64,000 nucleotides of DNA from Cellulosimicrobium cellulans (GTDB lineage: Bacteria; Actinomycetota; Actinomycetes; Actinomycetales; Cellulomonadaceae). Both the position numbers and the translations under genes were made by a program. The notes under the pieces were generated by a model. The model worked only from the letters and a program-made list of their open reading frames with translations. It did no database searches and was not told the origin of the DNA. The stretch spans positions 1-64,000 of the forward strand of contig NZ_JAFGYF010000006.1 in NCBI RefSeq assembly GCF_016921195.1, read 5' to 3'. Positions 21,020-30,671 of the stretch are shown piece after piece (within the stretch, counting starts at the first letter, position 1; each line of letters opens with the position of its first letter).

Positions 21020-22651
21020 ATGGACGGCGACGACCCGCAGGGGAAGGACGACGCCCGGCGCCGCGCGCTCGGGCGCGAGGCGCGTACCGAGCCCGAGCCG
21101 GGCGCACCGCCGTTCGGGACGGGCGCTGCGGCGGGCGTCGGCGCGGCCGAGGGCCCGGCAGCGGGGGTGATCGAGGGGGACCACGCGTTCTTCGGGCACC
21201 CGCGCGGCCTGCTGACGCTCTTCACCACGGAGCTGTGGGAGCGGTTCAGCTACTACGGGATGCGCGCGATCCTGCTCTTCTACCTCACCGACACCGTGGC
21301 GAACGGCGGCCTCGGCATCGACGAGACGACCGGGCTCGCGCTCGTCTCGGTCTACGGCACGAGCGTCTACCTGCTCTCGGTCGTCGGCGGCTGGCTCGCA
21401 GACCGGGTGATCGGCTCGCGGCGCTCGGTCCTGTACGGCGGCATCATCATCGCGGCCGGGCACGTGAGCCTCACGATTCCCGGCACGGGCTTCTCGATGG
21501 CCGGGATCGCGATGGTCGCCCTCGGGACCGGGCTGCTCAAGCCCAACGTGTCCTCGATGGTCGGCGAGCTCTACGCGCGCGACGACCCGCGGCGCGACTC
21601 GGGCTTCTCCATCTTCTACATGGGCATCAACCTCGGGTCGTTCGTCGCGCCGTTCCTCGTCGGCGCGGCACGTGCCTGGGGTGGCTACCACGCCGGGTTC
21701 GCCGTCGCGGCGGTCGGCATGGCCGTCGCGCTCGTGTTCTTCGTCGCCGGCCGCCGCTACCTGGGCGAGGCGGGCGCGCACGTGCCCAACCCGGTGCGCC
21801 CCGAGGAGCGGGCGAAGATCGCGCGCATCTTCCTGCTCATCGCCGCGGGCGTCGTGCTCGTCGGGCTGTTCGCGGTCCTGGTGGCCGGCGGCTTCGACAT
21901 CTCGACGTTCATCGACACGATGTCCTACCTGGCGTTCCTCGCGCCGATCGCGTACTTCGTCGTCATGTACCGCTCGCCGCGCGTGACCGACGCCGAGCGG
22001 CCGCGCGTCATCGCGTACATCCCGCTGTTCGTCGCGGCGATGCTCTTCTGGATGATCTTCGAGCAGGCGGCCACCACGCTCTCCGCGTTCGCGAAGGACC
22101 GGACCGACCTCACCTTCTTCGGCGTCGGCATCAGCCCCGAGTTCTTCCAGTCGGTCAACCCGCTGTCGATCATCGTCCTGGCGCCGGTGTTCGCGTGGAT
22201 CTGGCTCAAGACGGGCGACCGCCCGACGACCGCCAACAAGTTCGCGATCGGCCTCACGCTCGCGTCGGTCTCGTTCCTCTTCCTCGCCGTCGCGTCCGCG
22301 GTCGTCGGCGACGGCAAGGCGCCGTCGTGGGTGCTCGTGCTCGTCTACGTGATCCAGACCCTCGGCGAGCTGTGCCTCTCGCCCGTCGGCCTCGCGGCCA
22401 CGACGCTGCTCGCGCCCAAGGCGTTCCGCTCCCAGGCGATGGCCCTGTGGTTCCTCGCGCCCGCGGCCGGGCAGGCCATCACGGCGCAGGTCGTGCAGGT
22501 CACCGAGGGGGCGTCGGACACCGCGTACTTCGGCAGCATCGGCGCCGTGACCCTCGTGTTCGCCCTCGCGCTGTTCGCGCTCGCGCCGTGGGTCACGCGG
22601 CACATCCGACACGCCGACGAGCTCGAGGGAGCCCACACGGCCGGGGCCTGA
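21020..22651 (+). CDS. POT/PTR family proton-dependent oligopeptide transporter
   Basis: The 543-residue MFS-type membrane protein imports di- and tripeptides with protons. The POT signature ExxERFxYYG is present as ELWERFSYYGMRAILLFYL at the first transmembrane helix (about residues 75-95), and FSIFYMGINLGSFVAPFLVG matches the second PTR signature. About 12-14 hydrophobic segments follow, with FWMIFEQAATTLSAFA in the middle. The first 65 residues are a charged cytoplasmic tail. The ATG at 21020 with upstream GGTGGGAG is preferred over the far longer open frame, which runs antisense through the photolyase gene. Confidence 0.9.
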   Translation: MDGDDPQGKDDARRRALGREARTEPEPGAPPFGTGAAAGVGAAEGPAAGVIEGDHAFFGHPRGLLTLFTTELWERFSYYGMRAILLFYLTDTVANGGLGIDETTGLALVSVYGTSVYLLSVVGGWLADRVIGSRRSVLYGGIIIAAGHVSLTIPGTGFSMAGIAMVALGTGLLKPNVSSMVGELYARDDPRRDSGFSIFYMGINLGSFVAPFLVGAARAWGGYHAGFAVAAVGMAVALVFFVAGRRYLGEAGAHVPNPVRPEERAKIARIFLLIAAGVVLVGLFAVLVAGGFDISTFIDTMSYLAFLAPIAYFVVMYRSPRVTDAERPRVIAYIPLFVAAMLFWMIFEQAATTLSAFAKDRTDLTFFGVGISPEFFQSVNPLSIIVLAPVFAWIWLKTGDRPTTANKFAIGLTLASVSFLFLAVASAVVGDGKAPSWVLVLVYVIQTLGELCLSPVGLAATTLLAPKAFRSQAMALWFLAPAAGQAITAQVVQVTEGASDTAYFGSIGAVTLVFALALFALAPWVTRHIRHADELEGAHTAGA

Positions 22652-22737
22652 CCGGGCATCGCCGTATGCACGACGACCGCGGTCGCGCGAGGTCGCGCCG
22701 TCGCGACCCCGCGCGGTTCCGGCCCCGTGTCCTGCCG

Positions 22738-23337
22738 TCAGCGCAGCCAGGGCGCCCGGCGGACCAGGGGCAGCGCGGCCCAGCGACGTCCGAGCCCCCA
22801 GGTGTCGCCCGCGAGCGTCGTCGTGAGGACGACGAGGAGCAGGACCACGAGGACGTGCTGGTCGACGACGGGGTTGTTCGATCCCGCCGCTACCGGCCAC
22901 TGGGACAGCCAGAGCATGCCGAAGAGCAGCGCGCCGCACACGGCGGCGACGCGCAGGCCGATCCCGAGCAGGAGCGCGAGCCCCACGCCGAGCAGCCCGA
23001 GCATGAAGAGCCAGTCGGTGACCGGGCCGGCCATCGCGGCGAACGTGCCCGCGAGCGGCCCCTGAACCCCGTGCTCGAGGTACCCCTGGGCCGGGGCTGC
23101 GCCCGCGAGCCATGCGCGATCACGCGGCGTCGCGTACCCGAGGCCCAGGAGCTTGTCGGCGAACGGCCAGAGGAACACGACGGCGCCGCCGAGCCGGGCG
23201 AGCGCGAGGGCGTGCCGGGCGGCGGAGCGCGTGACGACGTCGTCCTGGGTGACGAGGCCGGGCCCGGCCGCGGCGCCGGGAGCGGCCCCGGACGACGCGT
23301 CGGGCGGTGCGGTCGTGCGCGTGGTGGACGTGGACAT
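22738..23337 (-). CDS. DoxX-like membrane protein
   Basis: The 199-residue protein has about 35 polar N-terminal residues followed by four hydrophobic helices: ALARLGGAVVFLWPFADKLLG, DWLFMLGLLGVGLALLLGIG, AAVCGALLFGMLWLS, and HVLVVLLLVVLTTTLAG. The conserved W-P-F-x-x-K-L-x-G-x-G and late N-P-V-V-D-Q-H-V features fit DoxX/DoxD-type membrane subunits. A role in redox or thiosulfate-linked chemistry is known for some relatives but cannot be assigned here. The start ATG 23337 follows GAGGGGG. Confidence 0.7.
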   Translation of the reverse strand: MSTSTTRTTAPPDASSGAAPGAAAGPGLVTQDDVVTRSAARHALALARLGGAVVFLWPFADKLLGLGYATPRDRAWLAGAAPAQGYLEHGVQGPLAGTFAAMAGPVTDWLFMLGLLGVGLALLLGIGLRVAAVCGALLFGMLWLSQWPVAAGSNNPVVDQHVLVVLLLVVLTTTLAGDTWGLGRRWAALPLVRRAPWLR

Positions 23338-23656
23338 GAGGTGCCCCCTCGGGAACGGGATCTGAGGATCGGTCGGTGCCGGGACCTGGCCTGCCGCGCC
23401 TGCGCGGTGTCGCTCTCCGTCGAGGCGTCGCGGAGGTCCCTGGCCGTGACGTGCTCGCCCACGGTGGCAGGGGTGCCCGCGGCGGTTCAACCCTTACGTA
23501 ACGTTTAGGTGGAGATCCCTCGGTGGGTAGGGACTCCACGTACGTAGCTCGACGACCACGAGACGGACGCCCGGTTCGTCCGGTCGCCGGCAGGCGTAAT
23601 GTGACCCGGCGGCCGGAGGATCGGCCGCGGCCACCCGTCGAAGGAGCTGAACCGAC
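23338..23656. other. Intergenic region upstream of ilvD (first copy)
   Basis: No gene is seen. It holds TTACGTAACG at about 23494-23503, then an imperfect 11-12 bp hairpin (23509-23520 with 23529-23539) around CGGTGGGT. TAATGT at about 23598 is a plausible -10 for ilvD, and AAGGAG precedes the ATG at 23657. No leader peptide rich in Ile, Val or Leu codons is visible here, in contrast to ilvB and cimA. Confidence 0.45.
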
Positions 23657-25522
23657 ATGAGCCGCCCCCTGCGCTCCCGGACGTCCACCCACGGCCGCAA
23701 CATGGCCGGCGCCCGCGCCCTCTGGCGCGCGACCGGCATGGGCTCGGAGGACTTCGGCAAGCCGATCATCGCGATCGCGAACTCGTACACGCAGTTCGTC
23801 CCCGGCCACGTCCACCTCAAGGACATGGGCGACCTCGTCGCGTCGGCGATCCGCGAGGCGGGCGGCGTCTCCAAGGAGTTCAACACCATCGCCGTCGACG
23901 ACGGCATCGCGATGGGCCACGGCGGCATGCTCTACTCGCTCCCGAGCCGCGACCTCATCGCCGACTCGGTCGAGTACATGGTCAATGCGCACTGCGCGGA
24001 CGCGCTCGTGTGCATCTCGAACTGCGACAAGATCACACCCGGGATGCTCAACGCCGCGCTGCGGCTCAACATCCCGGTGATCTTCGTGTCGGGCGGCCCG
24101 ATGGAGGCCGGCAAGGCGGTGATCGCGGACGGCGTCGCCAAGACCCACCTCAACCTCGTCAACGCGATCAACTACTCGGCGGACGACAACGTGTCCGACG
24201 CCGCCCTCGCCCAGGTCGAGGAGAACGCGTGCCCCACGTGCGGGTCGTGCTCGGGCATGTTCACCGCGAACTCGATGAACTGCCTCACCGAGGCGCTCGG
24301 CCTGTCGCTGCCGGGCAACGGCTCGACCCTCGCCACGCACGCCGCGCGCAAGGAGCTGTTCCTCGAGGCCGGCCGCACGATCGTCGACCTCGCCAAGCGC
24401 TACTACGAGGACGAGGACGACTCGGTCGCCCCGCGCTCGATCGCGACCAAGGCCGCGTTCTCCAACGCCATGGCCCTCGACGTCGCGATGGGCGGTTCCA
24501 CCAACACGGTGCTCCACATCCTCGCCGCCGCGCAGGAGGCCGAGGTCGACTTCGACCTCACCGACATCGAGCGCATCAGCCGCCAGGTGCCGTGCCTGTC
24601 GAAGGTCGCGCCGAACCACCCGAACTTCCACATGGAGGACGTGCACCGCGCGGGCGGCATCCCCGCGCTCCTCGGCGAGCTCGACCGTGCGGGGCTGCTC
24701 GACCACGACGTCACCAGCGTCCACACCCCGACGCTGCGCGAGTGGCTCGACGACTGGGACGTCCGGGGCGGCAAGGCGACCGAGCGGGCGATCGAGCTGT
24801 TCCACGCGGCGCCCGGGGGAGTGCGCACCACGCAGGCGTTCTCGACGTCGAACCGCTGGGAGTCGCTCGACACCGACGCCGCGAACGGCTGCATCCGCGA
24901 CCTCGAGCACGCGTACACCGTCGAGGGTGGCCTCGCCGTGCTGCGCGGCAACCTCGCCGAGGACGGCGCCGTGTTCAAGACGGCCGGCGTCGACCCGGAC
25001 GTCTTCCACTTCGTCGGGAAGGCGCTCGTCTGCGAGTCGCAGGACGAGGCGGTCGAGAAGATCCTCACCAAGCAGGTCCAGCCCGGCCACGTCGTCGTCG
25101 TGCGCTACGAGGGCCCGGCGGGCGGCCCGGGCATGCAGGAGATGCTCTACCCGACGTCGTTCATCAAGGGTCGCGGCCTCGGCAAGGTGACGGCGCTCAT
25201 CACCGACGGCCGCTTCTCCGGCGGGTCGTCCGGGATCTCCGTCGGCCACGTCTCGCCCGAGGCCGCCGCGGGCGGCGTCATCGGTCTCGTCGAGGACGGC
25301 GACGAGATCGAGATCGACGTCGACACGCGACTCATCCGTCTCAACGTGCCCGACGACGTGCTCGCCGAGCGCCGCGCCAAGATGGAGGCGCGCGAGAACC
25401 CGTGGCAGCCGGTCGACCGAGACCGCTACGTCTCGCCGGCTCTCCAGGCCTACGCCGCCATGGCGACGTCCGCCGACCGCGGCGCCGTCCGCGACGTGTC
25501 GCTCATCAAGCGCAACCGCTGA
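23657..25522 (+). CDS. ilvD: Dihydroxyacid dehydratase, Escherichia-type ([4Fe-4S]-like cysteine pattern)
   Basis: IlvD removes water from dihydroxy-isovalerate and dihydroxy-methylvalerate, giving the keto acids that precede valine and isoleucine. At 621 residues it matches the longer, E. coli-like class. Cys123 ([10 protein letters not shown]) and Cys195/Cys198 ([19 protein letters not shown]) are visible. The early cysteine that the [2Fe-2S] class carries is replaced ([11 protein letters not shown]). A terminator follows at 25529. A second, distinct dehydratase gene lies 426 bases downstream. Confidence 0.95.
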   Translation: MSRPLRSRTSTHGRNMAGARALWRATGMGSEDFGKPIIAIANSYTQFVPGHVHLKDMGDLVASAIREAGGVSKEFNTIAVDDGIAMGHGGMLYSLPSRDLIADSVEYMVNAHCADALVCISNCDKITPGMLNAALRLNIPVIFVSGGPMEAGKAVIADGVAKTHLNLVNAINYSADDNVSDAALAQVEENACPTCGSCSGMFTANSMNCLTEALGLSLPGNGSTLATHAARKELFLEAGRTIVDLAKRYYEDEDDSVAPRSIATKAAFSNAMALDVAMGGSTNTVLHILAAAQEAEVDFDLTDIERISRQVPCLSKVAPNHPNFHMEDVHRAGGIPALLGELDRAGLLDHDVTSVHTPTLREWLDDWDVRGGKATERAIELFHAAPGGVRTTQAFSTSNRWESLDTDAANGCIRDLEHAYTVEGGLAVLRGNLAEDGAVFKTAGVDPDVFHFVGKALVCESQDEAVEKILTKQVQPGHVVVVRYEGPAGGPGMQEMLYPTSFIKGRGLGKVTALITDGRFSGGSSGISVGHVSPEAAAGGVIGLVEDGDEIEIDVDTRLIRLNVPDDVLAERRAKMEARENPWQPVDRDRYVSPALQAYAAMATSADRGAVRDVSLIKRNR

Positions 25523-25528
25523 CCCCGA

Positions 25529-25569
25529 CGACGACGGGCCCGCACCTCCGAGGCGCGGGCCCGTCGTCG
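25529..25569 (+). terminator. Terminator-like hairpin after the first ilvD
   Basis: CGACGACGGGCCCGC (25529-25543) pairs perfectly with GCGGGCCCGTCGTCG (25555-25569) around an 11-base loop, starting seven bases after the stop codon. Confidence 0.75.
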
Positions 25570-25590
25570 CGCTCGGGGCTGCCGCTTGGG

Positions 25591-25918
25591 CGCCGAGGTA
25601 GAACTCTGGTCGGCCGAGGTAGAACCGTGGTCGGCCGAGATAGAACCGTGGTCACGCGAGGTAGAACCGTGGTCGGCCCAGATAGAACCGTGGTCGGCCA
25701 GGCGGCGGTGGGGCGCCCGATGCGGCACGCTGCCCGCGACGGCCGGACCGCGACGACGAGACCAACCGGGACGACCGCGCGCCGTCGCGCAGGGACCACG
25801 GTTCTACCTCGGCCAACCACGGTTCTACCTCGCGCGACCACGGTTCTACCTCGCGTGACCACGGTTCTACCTCGGCCGACCACGGTTCTATCTCGCGCTA
25901 CCGCGGTTCTACCTCGCC
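25591..25918. repeat. TAGA-box repeat locus R4, five forward and six reverse units
   Basis: Five forward units (25591-25694, 21-base period, consensus CCGAGGTAGAACCGTGGTCG) and six reverse units (25795-25918, consensus ACCACGGTTCTACCTCG) are separated by a 100-base GC-rich spacer. Almost all share core ACCG. The first forward unit (ACTC) and last reverse unit (CGCGG) differ, so the edges have decayed. The halves could pair over about 100 bases. The array fills most of the gap between two dihydroxyacid dehydratase genes. Confidence 0.9.
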
Positions 25919-25948
25919 GGGGCGGGGGTGGGTTCCTAGAGTGGGGGC

Positions 25949-27667
25949 ATGACTGGGCAGACCCCGCGCGCCGACGCCGGACCCGACCTCAAGCCTCGTT
26001 CCCGCCAGGTCACGGACGGCCTGGAGGCGACGGCGTCGCGCGGCATGCTGCGCGCCGTCGGGATGGGCGACGAGGACTTCGCCAAGCCGCAGATCGGCAT
26101 CGCGAGCTCGTGGAACGAGATCACGCCGTGCAACCTGTCGCTCGACCGGCTCGCGCAGGGCGCGAAGGAGGGCGTGCACGCGGGCGGCGGGTACCCGCTG
26201 CAGTTCGGGACGATCTCCGTCTCCGACGGCATCTCGATGGGCCACGAGGGCATGCACTTCTCGCTCGTGAGCCGCGACATCATCGCGGACTCGGTCGAGA
26301 CCGTGGTCCAGGCGGAACGCCTCGACGGGACGGTCCTGCTCGCCGGGTGCGACAAGTCGCTCCCGGGGATGCTCATGGCGGCGGCGCGGCTGAACCTGGC
26401 GAGCGTGTTCCTCTACGCGGGCTCGATCATGCCGGGCTGGGTCAAGCTCTCCGACGGCACGGAGAAGGACGTCACGCTCATCGACGCGTTCGAGGCCGTC
26501 GGGGCGTGCGCGCGCGGGCTCATGAGCCGCCAGGACGTGGATCGCATCGAGCGGGCGATCTGCCCCGGCGAGGGTGCGTGCGGCGGCATGTACACGGCGA
26601 ACACGATGGCGTCGGTCGCGGAGGCGATGGGCATGTCGCTGCCCGGCTCGGCGGCGCCGCCGTCGGCGGACCGGCGCCGGGACGCGTTCGCGCACCGCTC
26701 GGGCGAGGCCGTCGTCAACCTGCTGCGGCTCGGGATCACCGCACGCGACATCATGACGAAGGAGGCGTTCGAGAACGCGATCGCCGTCGTCATGGCGTTC
26801 GGCGGCTCGACCAACGCGGTGCTGCACCTGCTGGCCATCGCGCACGAGGCCGAGGTCGACCTCACGCTCGCCGACTTCGACCGCGTCGCGAGCCGCGTGC
26901 CGCACCTCGGCGACCTCAAGCCGTTCGGCCGCTACGTGATGAACGACGTCGACCGCATCGGCGGCGTGCCCGTCGTCATGAAGGCTCTGCTCGACGCCGG
27001 GCTGCTGCACGGCGACGCGCTCACCGTCACGGGCCGCACGGTCGCGGAGAACCTCGCCGACATCGACCCGCCCGACCCGGACGGCAAGATCCTGCGGGCG
27101 CTCGACAACCCGATCCACCACACCGGCGGCATCACGATCCTGCACGGGTCGCTCGCGCCCGAGGGCGCCGTCGTGAAGTCCGCCGGGTTCGACGAGGACG
27201 TGTTCGAGGGGACGGCGCGCGTGTTCGAGCGCGAGCGCGCGGCGCTCGACGCCCTGGAGGACGGGACGATCACGGACGGGGACGTCGTCGTCATCCGGTA
27301 CGAGGGGCCCAAGGGCGGTCCGGGGATGCGCGAGATGCTCGCGATCACGGGCGCGATCAAGGGCGCGGGGCTCGGCAAGACCGTCCTGCTGCTCACCGAC
27401 GGCCGCTTCTCCGGCGGGACGACCGGCCTGTGCGTCGGGCACGTCGCGCCCGAGGCGGTCGACGGCGGTCCCATCGCGTTCGTGCGCGACGGCGACCCGA
27501 TCCGGCTCGACGTCGCGAACAAGACGCTCGACCTGCTGGTCGACGCCGACACGCTCGCCGCGCGCCGCGACGGGTGGGCGCCGCTGCCCCCGACGTTCAC
27601 GCGCGGCGTGCTCGCCAAGTACGCCAAGCTCGTCCAGTCGGCGTCGCGCGGCGCGATCCTCGAGTGA
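25949..27667 (+). CDS. Dihydroxyacid dehydratase, mycobacterial type ([2Fe-2S]-like cysteine pattern)
   Basis: The 572-residue protein belongs to the same family as the upstream ilvD but to the other subclass. Three cysteines expected to bind a [2Fe-2S] cluster are present: Cys61 ([11 protein letters not shown]), Cys134 ([11 protein letters not shown]) and Cys211 ([15 protein letters not shown]). It ends with GCD-independent motifs [20 protein letters not shown]. The two proteins are therefore not a recent duplication. TAGAGT (25937-25942) lies six bases before the ATG, suggesting a leaderless transcript of its own. It may be the main enzyme or may act on a sugar acid; gene context does not decide. 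Confidence 0.92.
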   Translation: MTGQTPRADAGPDLKPRSRQVTDGLEATASRGMLRAVGMGDEDFAKPQIGIASSWNEITPCNLSLDRLAQGAKEGVHAGGGYPLQFGTISVSDGISMGHEGMHFSLVSRDIIADSVETVVQAERLDGTVLLAGCDKSLPGMLMAAARLNLASVFLYAGSIMPGWVKLSDGTEKDVTLIDAFEAVGACARGLMSRQDVDRIERAICPGEGACGGMYTANTMASVAEAMGMSLPGSAAPPSADRRRDAFAHRSGEAVVNLLRLGITARDIMTKEAFENAIAVVMAFGGSTNAVLHLLAIAHEAEVDLTLADFDRVASRVPHLGDLKPFGRYVMNDVDRIGGVPVVMKALLDAGLLHGDALTVTGRTVAENLADIDPPDPDGKILRALDNPIHHTGGITILHGSLAPEGAVVKSAGFDEDVFEGTARVFERERAALDALEDGTITDGDVVVIRYEGPKGGPGMREMLAITGAIKGAGLGKTVLLLTDGRFSGGTTGLCVGHVAPEAVDGGPIAFVRDGDPIRLDVANKTLDLLVDADTLAARRDGWAPLPPTFTRGVLAKYAKLVQSASRGAILE

Positions 27668-27747
27668 TCCCGGGGCGCGCGGGTGGAGGAGGCGCGCACT
27701 AGCGTGGTGTCGCACCTCGCCGCAGCGACGCCGACCGGAGGACCGCC

Positions 27748-28422
27748 ATGACCGAGACCGCCGACGACCGCATTACCGCGCGGCAGTTCCACGACAGCGA
27801 CGGCGTCGAGGACTGGCGGGTCATCCTCAGGACGGTGCAGACGCTGTTCCGCACGGGCTCGTTCACCGCCGGGGTAGAGCTGGTCGACGCGATCGGCGAG
27901 CTCGCCGAGGCCGCGAACCACCACCCCGACGTGGACCTGCGCTACGGGACCGTGACGGTCCGGCTGACCTCGCACGACGTCGGGGGCGTCAGCGCGCGCG
28001 ACGTCGCGCTCGCGCGGCAGATCTCTGCCGCGGCGCGCGAGCTCGACCTCGTCGCGGACCCGACGGCGGTGCAGGACCTCGAGATCGCGATCGACACGCT
28101 CGTCGGTACGGCGGTGCAGCCGTTCTGGCGCGCCGTCCTCGGTTTCGACGAGGGCGCCCCGGAGCTGCCCGCGCCCGAGCTCCGCGACCCGACCGCGCAC
28201 GCTCCCGCGTTCTGGTTCCAGCAGATGGACGCGCCGCGGGAGCAGCGCAACCGGATCCACGTGGACGTGACCGTGCCGCACGACGTCGCCGAGGCGCGCG
28301 TGACCGCCGCCATCGCCGCGGGCGGGCACCTCGTGTCCGACCGGCGCGCGCCCGCCTTCTGGGTCCTGGCCGACGCCGAGGGCAACGAGGCGTGCGTGTG
28401 CACGTGGCAGTCGCGCGACTGA
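27748..28422 (+). CDS. 4a-hydroxytetrahydrobiopterin dehydratase-like protein fused to a VOC domain
   Basis: Residues about 8-105 are pterin-4a-carbinolamine dehydratase-like, with the motif ANHHPDVDLRYGTVTVRL followed by SHDVGGVSARDVALARQI. Residues about 110-224 look like a single glyoxalase/VOC module (FWRAVLGFD, AFWFQQMD, RIHVDVTVPHD, FWVLADAEGNEACVCTW). PCD recycles the pterin cofactor of aromatic hydroxylases, but none is seen nearby, so the role of the fusion is open. The ribosome site GGAGGA precedes the ATG, and TAGCGT at 27701 is a possible -10. Confidence 0.8.
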   Translation: MTETADDRITARQFHDSDGVEDWRVILRTVQTLFRTGSFTAGVELVDAIGELAEAANHHPDVDLRYGTVTVRLTSHDVGGVSARDVALARQISAAARELDLVADPTAVQDLEIAIDTLVGTAVQPFWRAVLGFDEGAPELPAPELRDPTAHAPAFWFQQMDAPREQRNRIHVDVTVPHDVAEARVTAAIAAGGHLVSDRRAPAFWVLADAEGNEACVCTWQSRD

Positions 28423-28500
28423 CGACCTCCTGAGGCGCCCCGGTGGGACGAGGATGAGACGGATGCGGGCGGCGGACTCGTGGCCTGGGAGGCTGGTGCC

Positions 28501-29313
28501 ATGACAGCCCGTCCCGCGAGGTCCACTCCTCGTCGTCCGATCGCGCGCGCCGTCGTGCCCGTGCTCGTCGCCGCTGCCTGCGTCGTCGCGCTCGGAGCGT
28601 GCTCGACCGCCACGGAGCCGGGGCCGACGACGTCGGCCGGCGCGCCGAGCCCGTCGCCCACCGAGGACGCGACGGACGTGACCGTCGAGCCGTCGGAGGA
28701 CCCGACCGACGAGGCCGCCGACCCGCTCGCCGACCGACCGAGCGAGCCACCCGCCCAGGCGGTGGACGCGGGCACGGTCGCGGCCGGCGCGCCCGCTGCC
28801 GCGAGCGGCACGGGGAGCGCGGCGGTGTCGTTCGTGCGCGACGGCGACTTCGCCGTCGTCGTGCACCTCGACTGCGGCGAGTGCGCCGGGACCCGGGCGT
28901 TCCTGGCGCCCACGGACGTGACCCCGTACCCCGGCACGCTCGGCGAGGCGACGGGCTCCTACCTCATGGACGTGTTCGAGGACTCCGCACCCCAGCAGTC
29001 GATCTGGCTCGAGACCGAGGGGGACTGGTCGGTGCGGTTCGAGAGCTGGAACGACCTCCCGCCCGTCACCGGAGCGCAGTCGGGCACCGGGTCGACCGTC
29101 CTGCGGCTGGACGGCACGGCGTCGAGCGCGGAGGTGTCATGGGCTCCCGCGGGACCCGAGGACTCGTTCCAGGGCCGGTACTTCGGCGTCACGCGCGAGG
29201 CGTCGCGCATGTTCGGCGACACCGAGGCGTTCACCGAGACGTTCGACCTCGTGCTGCCCGGCGTCCTGGCCGTGAAGACCGCGGGCACGTGGAGCGTGAC
29301 CCCGCAGGGCTGA
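28501..29313 (+). CDS. Putative secreted lipoprotein
   Basis: The 270-residue protein starts with an Arg-rich n-region and a hydrophobic stretch (ARAVVPVLVAAACVVALGAC), ending in the lipobox LGAC with Cys34 as the lipid-modified residue. An acidic Ser/Thr/Pro/Glu linker (about 35-95) follows. The rest is a beta-rich domain with a CGEC pair (HLDCGECAGTRAF), SIWLETEGDWSVRFESWNDLPP and a C-terminal VKTAGTWSVTP. It looks extracellular, possibly ligand-binding. I do not recognise the family. The ATG at 28501 is preferred over an upstream in-frame start because it gives a proper signal peptide. Confidence 0.7.
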   Translation: MTARPARSTPRRPIARAVVPVLVAAACVVALGACSTATEPGPTTSAGAPSPSPTEDATDVTVEPSEDPTDEAADPLADRPSEPPAQAVDAGTVAAGAPAAASGTGSAAVSFVRDGDFAVVVHLDCGECAGTRAFLAPTDVTPYPGTLGEATGSYLMDVFEDSAPQQSIWLETEGDWSVRFESWNDLPPVTGAQSGTGSTVLRLDGTASSAEVSWAPAGPEDSFQGRYFGVTREASRMFGDTEAFTETFDLVLPGVLAVKTAGTWSVTPQG

Positions 29314-29351
29314 CGACCGGAGCCGGGGGTCGCGGCCCGGGCCTCGCCGCG

Positions 29352-30671
29352 TCAGGCGCGCGCGACGACGAGCTCGTCGTAGCCCGGCACGAGCACACGC
29401 CGCTTGGCCCTGCGGGACACGATGCGCAGGGGAGCGCCGTCGTCCCACAGCGCGTGCAGCAGCGCGGCGATCTCGGCGCGCGCGAGCGCCGCCCCGAGGC
29501 ACAGGTGGCGGCCCGCGCCGAACCAGAGCTGCCGGGTCTCGCGCACGTAGGGGCGGTCCGCGCGGAAGGGTCCGGCGGCGACGTTCGCGGCCCACGTGAG
29601 GATCATGACGCGCTCCCCGGCGCGCAGCGTGCGCCCCGCGACGTCGACGTCCGCGGAGACGCCGCGCCCGATGACCGACGCCGGGCTGGTCACGCGCAGC
29701 CCCTCGCGCACGGCGTTCTCGACCGCGTCGGGCTCGCCCGCGGCGCGCTCGACCGGGTGGGCGCGCTCGTCGGCCATCAGCTGGAGCAGGCGGTGCTGCT
29801 CGCCCGTGTCGACAAGGAGCGCGGTGGTGCGGGCCATGGCGGACGCCGACGTCTCCGTCCCCGCGACCATGAGCAGGCTCGCGAGCCCCGTGGTCTCCTC
29901 CAGCCCGAGGCCGAGCTCGCGGCACCGGCCGAGCAGGCGGTCGGCGGGGGCGTGCAGCCACCCGTCGGGAACGCCCCGGGTCAGCTCGGCGACGATCTCT
30001 CGCGCCGCCGCGACCTGCTCCGGCGAGAGGTACGTCGAGCCCGCGCTGCCGAGCGCGATCGACGCGAGGCGCTCGCCCGTCGCGAAGGCCGTGAGCGCGT
30101 CGTCGTCGCCGGGGACGACCGCGGCCGCGCCGTCGGGAGCGGCCGCGCCGCCGAGCGTCGGTATGCCGAGCAGGGAGATCATCATCCGACCGACCAGCAC
30201 GCGGGCCAGCCGGCCGACGTCGACCGATCCGCCCGCCGCGAGGGTGCGGCGCGCGTCGTCGAGGGCTGCCGACCACGCGCCGTCGACCAGCGCGGCGGCG
30301 CTCGCCTCCGTGAAGAGCTCGCGCGAGCGCGTGCGCAGGTCGTGGTGGCCTGGGCCGTCGAACAGGTCGAGGACCCAGTCGCCCAGGATCTGCGCCCACA
30401 GGTGCCCGACGCCGCCCTCGCCGACGATCGTGAAGTGCCGGTGGTCGGTGAGGATGCGGCGCCCGACCGTCGGGTCGGCGGTGACCCAGCCGAGCCCCGG
30501 GACCTTGCGCAGCCCACCGCCCGCGCGCGCTCCGGCGAGCGCGCCGCCCGCGAGCAGGACGCCCGCCATCGCGGGCCGCGCGGCGGTGAGCACCTGGAGC
30601 TCGCGCCGGGTCGTGGGCAGGGCGTGGCGTCGCTCGCGGGTGTTCACCGGCGCGGTCGTGGTCGTGGTCAC
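29352..30671 (-). CDS. Cytochrome P450 (divergent member of the OleA-type cluster)
   Basis: The 439-residue haem monooxygenase has the I-helix oxygen-binding motif MVAGTETSASAM, the ExxR motif in VREGLRVTSP, and the haem loop WFGAGRHLCLGAALARAE with ligand Cys391. Like other bacterial P450s it should need ferredoxin and reductase partners, which are not in the window. It starts with a GTG at 30671 and is divergent from the ketosynthase operon, with 128 bases between them. Together with the second P450 it would tailor the product of that operon. The substrate is unknown. Confidence 0.9.
   Translation of the reverse strand: MTTTTTAPVNTRERRHALPTTRRELQVLTAARPAMAGVLLAGGALAGARAGGGLRKVPGLGWVTADPTVGRRILTDHRHFTIVGEGGVGHLWAQILGDWVLDLFDGPGHHDLRTRSRELFTEASAAALVDGAWSAALDDARRTLAAGGSVDVGRLARVLVGRMMISLLGIPTLGGAAAPDGAAAVVPGDDDALTAFATGERLASIALGSAGSTYLSPEQVAAAREIVAELTRGVPDGWLHAPADRLLGRCRELGLGLEETTGLASLLMVAGTETSASAMARTTALLVDTGEQHRLLQLMADERAHPVERAAGEPDAVENAVREGLRVTSPASVIGRGVSADVDVAGRTLRAGERVMILTWAANVAAGPFRADRPYVRETRQLWFGAGRHLCLGAALARAEIAALLHALWDDGAPLRIVSRRAKRRVLVPGYDELVVARA

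Noticed and set aside
25591-25918. CRISPR array
   Set aside because: Repeats are regular at 21 bases with no unique spacers, switch orientation halfway, and no cas genes are near.
23657-27667. Tandem duplication of ilvD
   Set aside because: The two proteins belong to different cysteine-pattern classes and lengths, so they did not arise by a recent copy.
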